NCBI RefSeq assembly: GCF_009764645.1
Contig: NZ_RWIM01000125.1
Span: forward strand, 1-64,000
DNA from: Pseudomonas sp. PB106
GTDB lineage: Bacteria; Pseudomonadota; Gammaproteobacteria; Pseudomonadales; Pseudomonadaceae
Direction of reading: 5' to 3'
Length of the DNA: 64,000 nt
This document shows positions 1-8,783 of this stretch, in pieces (position 1 is the first letter of the stretch; each line of letters starts with the position of its first letter). A program made the position numbers and the translations under genes. Below the pieces are notes generated by a model. That model was not told the DNA's origin and made no database searches. It saw nothing but the letters and a program-made list of their open reading frames with translations.

Positions 1-21
1 ACAGGGAAAATGCATTCCAAA

Positions 22-58
22 TGTAGGAGCTGCCGAAGGCTGCGATCTTTTGATCTTG
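22..58. repeat. Pseudomonas REP-type element, copy 1
   Basis: The motif GTAGGAGCTGCCGAAGGCTG followed by CGATCTTTTGATC is an extragenic palindromic (REP) element of fluorescent pseudomonads. A second copy with one change in the core lies at 7008-7042. It sits between the left edge and the hpd terminator and is not coding. Confidence 0.8.
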
Positions 59-62
59 AATG

Positions 63-95
63 AAGCCCGACCGGCTTGAACGGGCCGGGCTTTTT
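63..95 (+). terminator. hairpin terminator, downstream of hpd
   Basis: A GC-rich imperfect inverted repeat (AGCCCG... / ...CGGGCT) is followed by TTTTT on the + strand. The T-run points rightward, so it best serves a gene left of the window. The stem itself could also end hpd transcription coming from the right. Confidence 0.6.
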
Positions 96-100
96 ACTGA

Positions 101-1177
101 TTACTCAGTGGCGAGCACGCCACGACGCACTTGGTCACGCTCGATCGATTCGAACAAGGCCTTGAAGTTGCCCTCGCCGAAACCATCGTCACCCTTGCGC
201 TGGATGAACTCGAAGAACACCGGGCCCATCAGGGTTTCCGAGAAGATCTGCAACAGCAGACGCTTGTCACCCTGCTCCGACGCGCCATCGAGCAGAATGC
301 CGCGCGATTGCAGTTGATCGACCGGCTCGCCGTGGTTCGGCAGGCGTCCTTCGAGCATTTCGTAATAGGTATCCGGCGGCGCGGTCATGAAGCGCATGCC
401 GATCTTCTTCAACTGATCCCAAGTCTTGATCAGGTCGTCAGTGAGGAACGCAACGTGCTGGATGCCTTCACCGTTGAACTGCATCAGAAACTCTTCGATC
501 TGCCCGGCACCCTTCGACGATTCTTCGTTGAGCGGGATGCGGATCATGCCGTCCGGCGCGGTCATCGCTTTCGAGGTCAGGCCAGTGTATTCGCCCTTGA
601 TGTCGAAGTAGCGGATCTCGCGGAAGTTGAACAGCTTTTCGTAGAAGTTCGCCCAGTAGGCCATGCGACCGCGATACACGTTGTGCGTCAGGTGGTCGAT
701 GATCTTCAGGCCGGCACCGACCGGGTTGCGTTCAACGCCTTCGAGAAACACGAAGTCGATGTCATAGATCGAGCTGCCTTCACCGAAACGGTCGATCAGG
801 TACAGTGGCGCGCCGCCAATACCTTTGATCGCTGGCAGGTTCAGTTCCATCGGACCGGTTTCGATGTGGATCGGCTGAGCGCCAAGTTCCAGTGCGCGGT
901 TGTAGGCTTTTTGCGAATCCATGACGCGGAACGCCATGCCGCACACCGACGGGCCGTGTTCGGCCGCGAAGTACGAAGCGACGCTGTTGGGTTCGTTGTT
1001 GAGGATCAGATTGATCGCGCCCTGACGGTACAGATGCACGTTCTTGGAACGGTGCGTGGCGACTTTGGTGAAGCCCATGATCTCGAAGATCGGCTCCAGG
1101 GTGCCCGGCACCGGAGAGGCGAGCTCGATGAATTCAAAGCCCATCAGGCCCATTGGGTTTTCGTATAAATCTGCCAT
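101..1177 (-). CDS. hpd: 4-hydroxyphenylpyruvate dioxygenase
   Basis: A cytosolic Fe(II) enzyme that converts 4-hydroxyphenylpyruvate to homogentisate in tyrosine degradation; homogentisate is also the precursor of pyomelanin. It is 358 residues, the classic length for P. fluorescens HPPD, with two vicinal-oxygen-chelate halves. The three iron ligands are visible as H162 (in IDHLTHNV), H241 (in IQHVAF) and E323 (in FFEFIQRKG). The start MADLYENPMG is preceded by GAGGTGCC as ribosome binding site. It appears monocistronic, with a 245-nt upstream region shared only with the tail of the transporter gene. All key residues are intact, so I expect an active enzyme. Confidence 0.97.
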   Translation of the reverse strand: MADLYENPMGLMGFEFIELASPVPGTLEPIFEIMGFTKVATHRSKNVHLYRQGAINLILNNEPNSVASYFAAEHGPSVCGMAFRVMDSQKAYNRALELGAQPIHIETGPMELNLPAIKGIGGAPLYLIDRFGEGSSIYDIDFVFLEGVERNPVGAGLKIIDHLTHNVYRGRMAYWANFYEKLFNFREIRYFDIKGEYTGLTSKAMTAPDGMIRIPLNEESSKGAGQIEEFLMQFNGEGIQHVAFLTDDLIKTWDQLKKIGMRFMTAPPDTYYEMLEGRLPNHGEPVDQLQSRGILLDGASEQGDKRLLLQIFSETLMGPVFFEFIQRKGDDGFGEGNFKALFESIERDQVRRGVLATE

Positions 1178-1377
1178 GGTGGCACCTCATCATTTCTTAT
1201 CAATTAACCAGGGTTATTTGTCAGTCATGTGAGGTCGGTGGGTGGCGCGCAGGAGATGCCGCGCACACTGCGGGCAAGGAAGTCACCGTAGATCAGTTGA
1301 AACCCGAATATCTTCATTGTCGACCCAAGGCTCTTGCGGGCGAGGCTTCTGCTGCCAGAAGACGATTATTATTGTAT

Positions 1378-1404
1378 GCGTAAACCGATTCTACACAGCG
1401 TAAA
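1378..1404. promoter_or_regulatory. direct repeats GCGTAAA upstream of hpd
   Basis: Two identical heptamers GCGTAAA (1378-1384 and 1398-1404) start 20 bp apart, close to two helical turns, about 200 bp upstream of the hpd start and just past the 3' end of the transporter gene. That spacing is typical of activator half-sites on one DNA face. No regulator gene is adjacent, so assignment to hpd control is inference. Confidence 0.25.
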
Positions 1405-1422
1405 TAGGCTTGTCTGCCCTCT

Positions 1423-2370
1423 CTATAAAATCCGCTTTTTTCTGACCGGTGCAAGGGGTTTGTTGCACAGGTAGATGCCCGCAAGGATCAGCGCGCCGCC
1501 CAGGCACATTGCCGGCGTTAGCTGCTCGCCGAGCAGCAACGCCGCGAATATCACGGCGGTCAGCGGATTGAGCGCGATAAACACCCCAGAGCGGGTCGCA
1601 CCGATCTTGCGGATGCCGTCGTAGTAGCCGATGTAGGCCAGTGCTGAACCAAGGACGCCGAGGTAGACCAGGCTCAGCCACTGCGGCGTACCAAGCTCCA
1701 GTAGCGCCGGCCAGTTCAACTCACCCCGCACCAGTGCCAGCGCGCAGAGCATCAAGGTGCCGAGCAGAATCGAATAGGTCACAGTTTGCATCGGACCCAG
1801 AGTCTGGTTGAGGTTTCGGGAAAACAACGAATAAACACCCCAGCCCAACACACAACCGAAAATCAACAAATCTCCGATCCAGGCATCCGCTGTCGTGGCG
1901 AGCAATTGTGGATTGCGACTGACAATCACCAGACTGGCTCCGGCGATGCAGATCGCGATACCCATCACTTTCAACCGGCTCAAACGCTCCTTGAACAGCA
2001 TCCATGATGCCAGTCCGATGACTGCCGGATTCAACGCAACAATCAACGAGGCCCGCGATGCATTGATGTAACGCAGCCCATAAAAGAAGCACAGGTTGTA
2101 AAAGAAAATTCCGAAAAACCCCAGCAGCGTCAGTTGCAGCCATTGCCGTGGCGTCGGTCGCGCCATTGGAATCCGCGCCACACATAGAAAGCTCAGCAAT
2201 GCAGCGCTGGCCAGCAGAAAGCGCAGGCTGGCGGCAAACAGCGGACTCAAACCACCGGCCAAGTAGCGTCCGGCAACGAACGTCCCGCCCCAAATCATGG
2301 TGACGGCTGCCAGCGTCAGGTAGACCGGCAGGTCGGACGCGGTGGTGGAGGTTTGTTCGAATTGCCGCAT
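1423..2370 (-). CDS. EamA/DMT-family transporter
   Basis: A 315-residue inner-membrane protein of the drug/metabolite transporter superfamily, probably an exporter of small metabolites or amino acids; the substrate cannot be told from sequence. Two EamA repeats give about ten hydrophobic helices. The first repeat carries MIWGGTFVAGR and the second ALAYIGYYDGIRKIGA...FIALNPLTAVIFA. The open frame extends 25 codons further upstream, but the polar, Ser-rich extension is unlike the family, so I start at MRQFEQ. It is divergent from the LysR gene with 77 bp between them, the usual layout for a LysR regulator and its target. It ends in basic residues (RKKRIL). Confidence 0.88.
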   Translation of the reverse strand: MRQFEQTSTTASDLPVYLTLAAVTMIWGGTFVAGRYLAGGLSPLFAASLRFLLASAALLSFLCVARIPMARPTPRQWLQLTLLGFFGIFFYNLCFFYGLRYINASRASLIVALNPAVIGLASWMLFKERLSRLKVMGIAICIAGASLVIVSRNPQLLATTADAWIGDLLIFGCVLGWGVYSLFSRNLNQTLGPMQTVTYSILLGTLMLCALALVRGELNWPALLELGTPQWLSLVYLGVLGSALAYIGYYDGIRKIGATRSGVFIALNPLTAVIFAALLLGEQLTPAMCLGGALILAGIYLCNKPLAPVRKKRIL

Positions 2371-2447
2371 GATGCACCCGACGAAAAAGCTTGAGGATGA
2401 CGTATCATTCACCTCATTCAACCTCATCGTAAAATGAGCAAACACTC
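2371..2447. promoter_or_regulatory. divergent transporter/LysR promoter region
   Basis: A short intergenic region between divergent genes. It contains TGAGG and CCTCA as an inverted repeat with about 15 bp between them (around 2393-2416), then further CTCAT/ATGAG half-sites up to the LysR start. This is the expected place for LysR autoregulation and activation of the transporter. Confidence 0.45.
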
Positions 2448-3320
2448 ATGACCCTGACCCAATTGGAGATCTTCTCGCGGGTAGCCGAACTGCGCGGCTT
2501 TACCCTCGCGGCCCAACGTCTGGGCATCACCCAATCCGCCGTCTCTCACGCGATGAAATCCCTCGAACAAGAACTTGGCGTTGAGCTGCTGCGCCGGCAC
2601 CAGTCGCAAGTCGAACTCAGCGACATTGGCGAGCAGTTGCTACTGCGGGCGCGGGCGATGCTCGGCCTCGCCAACACCTTGCGCCAGGAAGCGGCGGATG
2701 CGCGCGGGATGAAAAGCGGCACGTTGCGCATCGGTTCGTTCGGCCCGACGTCATCGATCAAGTTGCTGCCGGCGATTCTTGAGCCCTTTCGCCGGGCGCA
2801 TCCGGGCATCGAAGTGCACATCGATGAAGGCCCGGACCGGCAGGTCTTGCAGTGGCTGGAAGAGCGACGCATTGACGTCGGTTTCGTGGTGTTGCCGGAA
2901 GAGCGTTTCGACACGTTTGCCTTGGGTGAAGATCAAATGGTCGCCCTGCTCCCCCTCGGCCATCACTTGGCGGGGCGTCCGGCGGTAAGCCTGAAGGATC
3001 TGTGCAGCGATCCGTTTGTGCTGACCGAGGCCGGGTCATCGGAATTGGTGTCGCGGTTGTTCATCGCTGCGCGCCTGCAACCGAACATCCGTTTCCGCTG
3101 CTCGCAACTGCTCAGCACCCTCGCCACCGTGGCGCGTGGCGAGGCGATTACGGTCGTAGCCGAAGGCTCATTACCCGATGAGGCGAACCCGCAATACGTT
3201 AAAGTGCCGCTGCTGCCCATGGTGCAGCGTCAAGTCGGTCTCGCCGTCCTTGATCGGCGCCAGGCATCACCGGCGACACACGCCTTTATCGAACTGGCCA
3301 GGCGAATCCACCGGCCGTGA
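2448..3320 (+). CDS. LysR-family transcriptional regulator
   Basis: A 290-residue LysR regulator. The N-terminal winged helix-turn-helix spans about residues 1-60 (FTLAAQRLGITQSAVSHAMK is the HTH), followed by the linker helix and a periplasmic-binding-protein-like effector domain from about residue 90 to 288 (begins LRIGSFGPTSSIKLLPAIL). It starts 77 bp from the divergent DMT transporter, so it most likely controls that transporter. The effector is unknown. The closest named types in my memory are CysB/CynR-like clades, but this cannot be resolved by eye. Confidence 0.93.
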   Translation: MTLTQLEIFSRVAELRGFTLAAQRLGITQSAVSHAMKSLEQELGVELLRRHQSQVELSDIGEQLLLRARAMLGLANTLRQEAADARGMKSGTLRIGSFGPTSSIKLLPAILEPFRRAHPGIEVHIDEGPDRQVLQWLEERRIDVGFVVLPEERFDTFALGEDQMVALLPLGHHLAGRPAVSLKDLCSDPFVLTEAGSSELVSRLFIAARLQPNIRFRCSQLLSTLATVARGEAITVVAEGSLPDEANPQYVKVPLLPMVQRQVGLAVLDRRQASPATHAFIELARRIHRP

Positions 3321-3432
3321 GCGGCGCAAGCGGCATCTGCCATCTATTCTCCCTCTGGCTGAAAACGCATTTCAACGGCGCGCCGTTCGGCCTGCGTTCA
3401 AGCGCCTCACCCCATCGCGACAGGATGCGCCC

Positions 3433-4968
3433 ATGCCGTTGACCGTCAGACCGCGCCGCAAGCGCAGCACCCGCATCGCCATCACCCTGTTGAGTGGTCT
3501 GCTGCCAATATTGCTGGGTAGCGTGATTCTTTACATGCAAGCCGAACGCACCCTTGAGCAGAGCGCACGGCACACTGCCGATGAGGCCCTGCGCCAGTTC
3601 GAATTGATGCTCGACAACACTGCGCAAGCGGCGCGGGACTTGTTGCCGCTGGCCGGTGAAACCTGCGAAGAAGTCAAACTGGCCTTGCGCGAACAAGTGA
3701 CGCGTCGCCCTTTCGTGCGCTCGACCAATCTGGTGTGGGACAACAATCTTTACTGCAGTTCGCTGTTCGGTGACTTCAAAGAGGCCGTCAACGAGGGGGA
3801 TTATCACGAAGGCAAGTTGTGGCTCATGAACGGTAACCCGGTGACGCCCAATACCGCGCTGCTGGTGTATCGCCTCAGCGATGGTCGCGGCGGCGCCCTG
3901 ACCACATTGGATGGCTACCACTTGAGTAACATTTTGCGCTTGATCGGCCGAGAGACCCTGCTGCTACTGCAAGTGGGCAACAACTGGCTATCGGCCGACG
4001 GTCAAGTTCACCAAGGCCCCCTGCCGCCTCTACCTGTAGCGCAAAGCATGCTGGTGTCCCCGGATCATGCGTTCAGCGTTTCCGCCGGTTTCCCAAAGGG
4101 AGAAACCTGGCGCTACATGGCTGACGAGTACCCACCGCTGTTCAGTCTGCTGATCTTTTTTGGCGCGGTCTCGGGTGCGATTGGCCATGTCGTTCAAAAA
4201 CGCTCGACTTCGCCCAGCCATGAAATGCTTCGCGCGCTGGAGGCCGGTGAATTCATTCCTTATTTCCAGCCGGTGGTTTACGGCGATAGCAAAAAGTGGT
4301 CGGGCGCCGAAGTATTGATGCGCTGGAACCATCCCAAAGAAGGACTGGTGCGCCCGGACCTGTTTATTCCGTTTGCCGAGCACTCGGGGCTGATCGTACC
4401 GATGACCCGCGCCTTGATGCAGCAGACGGCCGCCCTGCTGGGCCCGCAATCAGCAGTGTTTGCGCAGCCTTTCCGTATCAGCATCAATATTACGGCAAGC
4501 CACTGCCGGGATCTGGAACTGGTCGAAGACTGCCGTGAATTCCTCGCCGCCTTCATCCCTGGCAGTATCAGCCTGGTTTTGGAACTGACCGAACGCGAAC
4601 TGATCGAGCCCACCGACATTACCCTTCAACTGTTCGAACAACTGCATGCCTTGGGGGTAATGATCGCGATCGATGATTTCGGCACCGGTCACTCGAGCCT
4701 GGGTTACTTGCGTAAATTCAATGTCGACTTTCTCAAGATCGACCAGAGTTTCGTCGCCATGATCGGCATCGACGCACTGTCGCGTCATATCCTGGACACA
4801 ATCATCGAACTCTCGGCCAAGCTTGATCTGGGTATTGTTGCCGAAGGTGTCGAAACACAGGAACAGGCCGATTACCTGACCGCTCATCACGTTAACTTTC
4901 TGCAAGGCTATCTGTTCGGCAAGCCCATGCCGGCGGCTGAATTTCTTCGCGCATTAAGTCATGATTAA
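3433..4968 (+). CDS. CSS-motif/EAL c-di-GMP phosphodiesterase
   Basis: A 511-residue membrane enzyme that should hydrolyse cyclic di-GMP. Order: TM1 (about 16-36), a periplasmic CSS-motif domain (about 40-232), TM2 (about 235-254), then a cytoplasmic EAL domain (about 262-505). The family motif is present as NLYCSSLFG with C108; the second conserved cysteine is C78 in GETCEE. In the E. coli CSS enzymes this pair is redox-sensitive and gates activity. The EAL domain keeps the catalytic set: EVL (293-295) in place of EAL, LELTERE, IDDFGTGHSS, the FLKID lysine, AEGVE and QGYLFGKP. I start at MPLTVRP because the longer frame runs back into the LysR gene. It stands alone. Confidence 0.92.
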   Translation: MPLTVRPRRKRSTRIAITLLSGLLPILLGSVILYMQAERTLEQSARHTADEALRQFELMLDNTAQAARDLLPLAGETCEEVKLALREQVTRRPFVRSTNLVWDNNLYCSSLFGDFKEAVNEGDYHEGKLWLMNGNPVTPNTALLVYRLSDGRGGALTTLDGYHLSNILRLIGRETLLLLQVGNNWLSADGQVHQGPLPPLPVAQSMLVSPDHAFSVSAGFPKGETWRYMADEYPPLFSLLIFFGAVSGAIGHVVQKRSTSPSHEMLRALEAGEFIPYFQPVVYGDSKKWSGAEVLMRWNHPKEGLVRPDLFIPFAEHSGLIVPMTRALMQQTAALLGPQSAVFAQPFRISINITASHCRDLELVEDCREFLAAFIPGSISLVLELTERELIEPTDITLQLFEQLHALGVMIAIDDFGTGHSSLGYLRKFNVDFLKIDQSFVAMIGIDALSRHILDTIIELSAKLDLGIVAEGVETQEQADYLTAHHVNFLQGYLFGKPMPAAEFLRALSHD

Positions 4969-5202
4969 CTAATCAGGTTTATGCCGGCCATGCCGACGAA
5001 GCGCCCCAAATTGATTCAAAAGACCACTGTTGTTACATGAAGACAACATCAGGATTTACTCTTGGCGCATTAACTACTACAATTTTTTCAACCTGAGCAA
5101 AATTCGCAGGTGAGCCATTTATCACCGAGTCGCTTCAAGGCTCTTGGCTTATAGCTTTGTTTGCGGTTGGTATCAGCCAAACACACTATTGGAGTAAAGA
5201 TA

Positions 5203-5568
5203 TTGTCCAGACTCGCTGAATTTCGTGCAGCCGAAAAGGCCCTTCAGGAACAGCTCAAGCAGCTGGAATCGCTGAAGAACGATGCCGGGCTCAAGAAAGA
5301 AATCGAATTCGAAGAAAAGCTCCAGGGGCTGATGAAAACTTATGGCAAAGGCCTGAAAGACATCGTTGCCATTCTCGATCCGAACCCGGCCAAGTCGGCC
5401 CTGCAAGCGTCTGCGGCTCCAAAGACCCGTCGCGCTCGCGTGGTCAAGGTTTACCAGAACCCTCACACCGGCGAACTGATTGAAACCAAAGGCGGCAACC
5501 ACCGCGGGCTGAAAGCCTGGAAAGAACAATACGGTGCTGCCACTGTTGATTCCTGGTTGCGCGGTTAA
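5203..5568 (+). CDS. mvaT: MvaT xenogeneic silencer (H-NS analogue)
   Basis: A nucleoid protein that binds AT-rich DNA and silences foreign genes in Pseudomonas. It has 121 residues (family about 124). The N-terminal coiled-coil oligomerisation region covers about 1-60 (RLAEFRAAEKALQEQLKQLE) and the C-terminal DNA-binding domain about 75-121, with the AT-hook-like loop in ETKGGNHRGLKAWKEQYG. The start is TTG at 5203, preceded by GGAG; family members begin M-S-R-L-A-E-F-R, which fits this codon and no upstream one. A strong terminator follows, so it is monocistronic. It is relevant to the AT-rich prophage cargo genes further right. Confidence 0.96.
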   Translation: MSRLAEFRAAEKALQEQLKQLESLKNDAGLKKEIEFEEKLQGLMKTYGKGLKDIVAILDPNPAKSALQASAAPKTRRARVVKVYQNPHTGELIETKGGNHRGLKAWKEQYGAATVDSWLRG

Positions 5569-5584
5569 CTTTTTAACGGCCACA

Positions 5585-5614
5585 AAAAAGCCCTGCATCT
5601 CGCAGGGCTTTTTT
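5585..5614. terminator. intrinsic terminator of mvaT
   Basis: AAAAAAGCCCTGC-loop-GCAGGGCTTTTTT forms a near-perfect stem flanked by A- and T-runs. It lies 17 nt after the mvaT stop and can act in both directions. Confidence 0.93.
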
Positions 5615-5792
5615 GTTGACAATATCTAACAAATGAAATGAATTTCATCGAACAAGTTGCGACAACCGTGTAACGTCCTTGAAGCAGATAGCTAAACATT
5701 TTGCTGCTCAATGTTGCAGCAGAAGGCCAATGTTAAACTTTGTGCTTAATCCCTTCGAGTATCTAATCTCGACCGCGTTTAGATCCGACGAA

Positions 5793-6311
5793 TTAAAGTT
5801 TCAGGCTGTTTCTCACCTCGACTATTTCGTCTGCGCTCGCCTTATAAACCTCCGCCTGACCGGCGTAGGAAAGAACATAAGCCTTATCCGCCTCGACCGC
5901 CGCTACCAGCGTTTGCGATAACACATGTCGACCGTTTTCCGTGATCGTGCAAGTCGACTCCAGCGCTGGCAAAGAGCCGAGCGTCGCCGGGTGGACCTTG
6001 TTGCAGACACTCTGATAACCGCCCTGGAAAAAATCCTTCTGGATCGATTTACGCATCTCCAGCAGCACACCTTGCAAGTTGACCTGATGCCCTGCCTCAA
6101 CCTGAGTCATGGTCAACTCCATGACCATTACCTGATTGCCTTCGCCATCATTCTTCACCGCCCGCTGCCGAGAAACCTGCGGTGACACGTCAGGGAGCGC
6201 CTCGACTTCCCAGCCGGCCGGCCAGGTAATGCTCGGTTCGCCCGCAATCACCGGCGCTACGATCAGAGACAAGGCAAAAAAAACAAACAGGGATTTAAAC
6301 AGTCGGATCAT
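5793..6311 (-). CDS. secreted small protein, DUF4946-like
   Basis: A 172-residue protein with a clear signal peptide (MIRLFKSLFVFFALSLIV, cleavage near VIA-GE) and a periplasmic domain beginning ITWPAGWEVEALPD. Two cysteines (QSVCNKV and ESTCTIT) could form a disulfide. I recognise it as a Pseudomonas family I recall as DUF4946; the family name is from memory and its function is unknown. The frame opens ten codons earlier, but starting at MIRLFK gives a normal signal peptide. It is convergent with mvaT and divergent from gloA. Confidence 0.75.
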   Translation of the reverse strand: MIRLFKSLFVFFALSLIVAPVIAGEPSITWPAGWEVEALPDVSPQVSRQRAVKNDGEGNQVMVMELTMTQVEAGHQVNLQGVLLEMRKSIQKDFFQGGYQSVCNKVHPATLGSLPALESTCTITENGRHVLSQTLVAAVEADKAYVLSYAGQAEVYKASADEIVEVRNSLKL

Positions 6312-6450
6312 TACCGGACGCACTCGAAGATTGAACGGCAAAGTCTGAGCCCCGCCCGCCCGCAGGGCAAGCCCGCCCTTTCATTTGGCGATGCTGGCAG
6401 GCATGCGTATCATTGCGTCCATTCACTCGCCCATAGCTATTGGAGGGCCC

Positions 6451-6972
6451 ATGAGCCTGCAAGAACTGAACACTTTCCCCGGCGTCACTGCCACGCCAGA
6501 CAGCGCAACCCGCAACTTTGTCTTCAACCACACCATGCTGCGTGTAAAAGACATCACCAAGTCCCTGGACTTCTACACCCGCGTGCTGGGTTTCTCGCTG
6601 GTTGAAAAGCGCGACTTCGCGGAAGCCGAGTTCAGCTTGTACTTCCTCGCCCTGGTCGACAAATCCCAGATCCCGGCGGATGCCGCGGCACGCACCGAGT
6701 GGATGAAGTCGATCCCTGGCATTCTGGAGCTGACCCACAACCACGGCACCGAAAACGATGCTGACTTTGCCTATCACAACGGCAACACCGATCCGCGTGG
6801 TTTTGGCCACATCTGCATCTCGGTGCCGGACATTGTTGCCGCTTGCGCGCGCTTTGAAGAGTTGGGCTGCGACTTCCAGAAGCGCCTGACCGATGGCCGC
6901 ATGAAAAGCCTGGCGTTCATCAAGGATCCGGATGGCTACTGGGTCGAGATCATCCAGCCAGCGCCGCTGTAA
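6451..6972 (+). CDS. gloA: lactoylglutathione lyase (glyoxalase I)
   Basis: A cytosolic metalloenzyme that isomerises the methylglyoxal-glutathione hemithioacetal to S-lactoylglutathione. It has 173 residues, a single VOC module with the four metal ligands H27 (FNHTMLRV), E93 (LELTHNHG), H120 (GFGHICI) and E166 (YWVEIIQP). The length and the insert AAARTEWMKSIPG place it with the longer Zn-dependent eukaryote/Pseudomonas-type GloA rather than the short Ni-type E. coli enzyme; that class assignment is inference. The start at MSLQEL has TTGGAGGG as ribosome site. Confidence 0.94.
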   Translation: MSLQELNTFPGVTATPDSATRNFVFNHTMLRVKDITKSLDFYTRVLGFSLVEKRDFAEAEFSLYFLALVDKSQIPADAAARTEWMKSIPGILELTHNHGTENDADFAYHNGNTDPRGFGHICISVPDIVAACARFEELGCDFQKRLTDGRMKSLAFIKDPDGYWVEIIQPAPL

Positions 6973-7007
6973 AAGATCGCAGGCATCACCAGTTCCGACA
7001 CAATCTC

Positions 7008-7042
7008 TGTAGGAGCTGCCGCAGGCTGCGATCTTTTGCTCC
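7008..7042. repeat. Pseudomonas REP-type element, copy 2
   Basis: GTAGGAGCTGCCGCAGGCTG then CGATCTTTTGC matches the element at 22-58. It lies between gloA and ahpF, directly before the shared terminator. Confidence 0.8.
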
Positions 7043-7048
7043 AGGCAT

Positions 7049-7079
7049 AAAAAAACCCGTGATCATTCACGGGTTTTTT
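7049..7079. terminator. bidirectional terminator between gloA and ahpF
   Basis: AAAAAAACCCGTGA-loop-TCACGGGTTTTTT is a strong symmetrical terminator serving gloA from the left and ahpF from the right. Its flank CTCCAGGCATAAAAAAACCC is the same core seen at several prophage terminators. Confidence 0.93.
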
Positions 7080-7096
7080 CATTTCTGCCAGGACGT

Positions 7097-8659
7097 TTAA
7101 GCCGGAGCAGACGTGCGAATCAAGTGATCAAACGCGCTCAGCGAAGCCTTGGCGCCCTCGCCCACCGCGATCACGATCTGCTTGTACGGCACAGTGGTTA
7201 CATCGCCGGCAGCGAAGATGCCCGGAATCGACGTTTCACCACGGTTATCGACGATGATTTCGCCACGTGGCGACAGCTCGATGGTGCCCTTCAGCCAGTC
7301 AGTGTTCGGCAGCAGACCGATCTGGACGAAGATCCCTTCCAGCTCGACCGTGCGCAACTCGTCAGTGTTGCGATCCTTGTAGCGCAGGCCGTTGACCTTC
7401 TCGCCATTACCGGTGACTTCAGTGGTTTGCGCACTGGTGATCACGGTGACGTTCGGCAAGCTGTGCAGTTTGCGCTGCAATACAGCGTCGGCGCGCAATT
7501 GCACGTCGAACTCCAGCAGCGTTACGTGCGACACGATGCCGGCCAGGTCGATGGCCGCTTCAACGCCGGAGTTACCGCCGCCGATCACCGCCACACGCTT
7601 GCCTTTGAACAGCGGGCCGTCGCAGTGCGGGCAGTACGCTACGCCTTTGTTGCGATATTCCTGCTCGCCCGGCACGTTCATTTCACGCCAGCGCGCACCG
7701 GTCGCCAGGATCACGCTCTTGGCTTTGAGGGTCGCGCCGCTGGCGAAGCGGACCTCGTGCAATTCGCCGTTTTTGCCCGGGATCAGCTTGTCGGCACGCT
7801 GCAAGTTCATGATGTCGACGTCGTATTGCTTGACGTGCTCTTCCAGCGCCGTGGCGAGTTTCGGCCCTTCGGTTTCCTGCACGGAAATGAAGTTCTCGAT
7901 GGCCATGGTATCGAGCACCTGACCGCCGAAACGCTCAGCCGCAACACCGGTGCGGATGCCTTTACGTGCAGCGTAAATCGCCGCCGAAGCACCGGCCGGG
8001 CCACCGCCGACGACCAATACGTCGAAGGCTTCTTTCGCGCTGATTTTCTCGGCCTGACGCTCGATGGCGCCGGTGTCGAGTTTGGCGAGAATCTCTTCCA
8101 GACCCATGCGGCCCTGACCGAAATTCTCACCGTTGAGGTAGATGCTCGGCACCGCCATGATCTTGCGATCATTGACTTCATCCTGGAACAGCGCGCCGTC
8201 GATGGCGACGTGGCGGATATTCGGGTTAAGCACGGCCATCAGGTTCAGCGCCTGCACCACGTCCGGGCAGTTCTGGCAAGACAGCGAGAAATAGGTCTCG
8301 AAGCTGAACTCACCTTTGAGCGAGCGAATCTGCTCGATCACTTCAACACTGGCTTTCGATGGGTGACCGCCGACTTGCAGCAAGGCCAGTACCAGCGAGG
8401 TGAACTCGTGGCCCATCGGGATCCCGGCGAAACGCAGACTGATGTCAGCGCCCGGGCGGTTGATCGAGAACGATGGTTTGCGGGCATCGTCACCGCTGTC
8501 GATCAGGGTAATTTGGCTCGAAAGACTGGCAACGTCTTTCAGCAGTTCCAGCATTTCACGGGATTTCGCACCGTCGTCGAGGGAAGCAACGATCTCGATC
8601 GGCTGGGTGACCCGTTCCAGGTACGATTTCAACTGGGCTTTAAGATTGGCGTCCAACAT
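7097..8659 (-). CDS. ahpF: alkyl hydroperoxide reductase subunit F
   Basis: A 520-residue flavoprotein disulfide reductase that passes NADH electrons to AhpC. The N-terminal tandem thioredoxin-like domain (about 1-200) carries the relay pair C128/C131 (SCQNC). The C-terminal thioredoxin-reductase-like part has the FAD site VVGGGPAGASAAIYAARKG, the redox pair C343/C346 (CPHC) and the NADH site GGGNSGVEAAIDLAG. It lies 124 bp downstream of ahpC on the same strand with a hairpin between them, so it is probably expressed both from the ahpC promoter by read-through and at a lower level than ahpC. Confidence 0.97.
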   Translation of the reverse strand: MLDANLKAQLKSYLERVTQPIEIVASLDDGAKSREMLELLKDVASLSSQITLIDSGDDARKPSFSINRPGADISLRFAGIPMGHEFTSLVLALLQVGGHPSKASVEVIEQIRSLKGEFSFETYFSLSCQNCPDVVQALNLMAVLNPNIRHVAIDGALFQDEVNDRKIMAVPSIYLNGENFGQGRMGLEEILAKLDTGAIERQAEKISAKEAFDVLVVGGGPAGASAAIYAARKGIRTGVAAERFGGQVLDTMAIENFISVQETEGPKLATALEEHVKQYDVDIMNLQRADKLIPGKNGELHEVRFASGATLKAKSVILATGARWREMNVPGEQEYRNKGVAYCPHCDGPLFKGKRVAVIGGGNSGVEAAIDLAGIVSHVTLLEFDVQLRADAVLQRKLHSLPNVTVITSAQTTEVTGNGEKVNGLRYKDRNTDELRTVELEGIFVQIGLLPNTDWLKGTIELSPRGEIIVDNRGETSIPGIFAAGDVTTVPYKQIVIAVGEGAKASLSAFDHLIRTSAPA

Positions 8660-8685
8660 ACGGGCGATTTCCTTTATTTGAGGCG

Positions 8686-8715
8686 AAAAAAAGCCCGAGC
8701 GAATCTCGCCCGGGC
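8686..8715 (-). terminator. ahpC-ahpF intercistronic terminator
   Basis: Read on the minus strand, GCCCGGGCGAG-loop-CTCGGGC is followed by TTTTTTT, a strong intrinsic terminator just before the ahpF start. It would reduce ahpF relative to ahpC, matching the need for much more peroxiredoxin than reductase. Confidence 0.88.
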
Positions 8716-8783
8716 ATTTTTAGGGGGCGGTGCAGCGAACTTAAAGAGGTGCGGCGTACCGCCCTGAGTTGCGTGTCACAGAC

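Noticed and set aside
7124..8767. 547-codon + strand frame over ahpF
   Set aside because: It is antisense to a clear ahpF, with no family resemblance; long antisense frames are common in GC-rich Pseudomonas genes.
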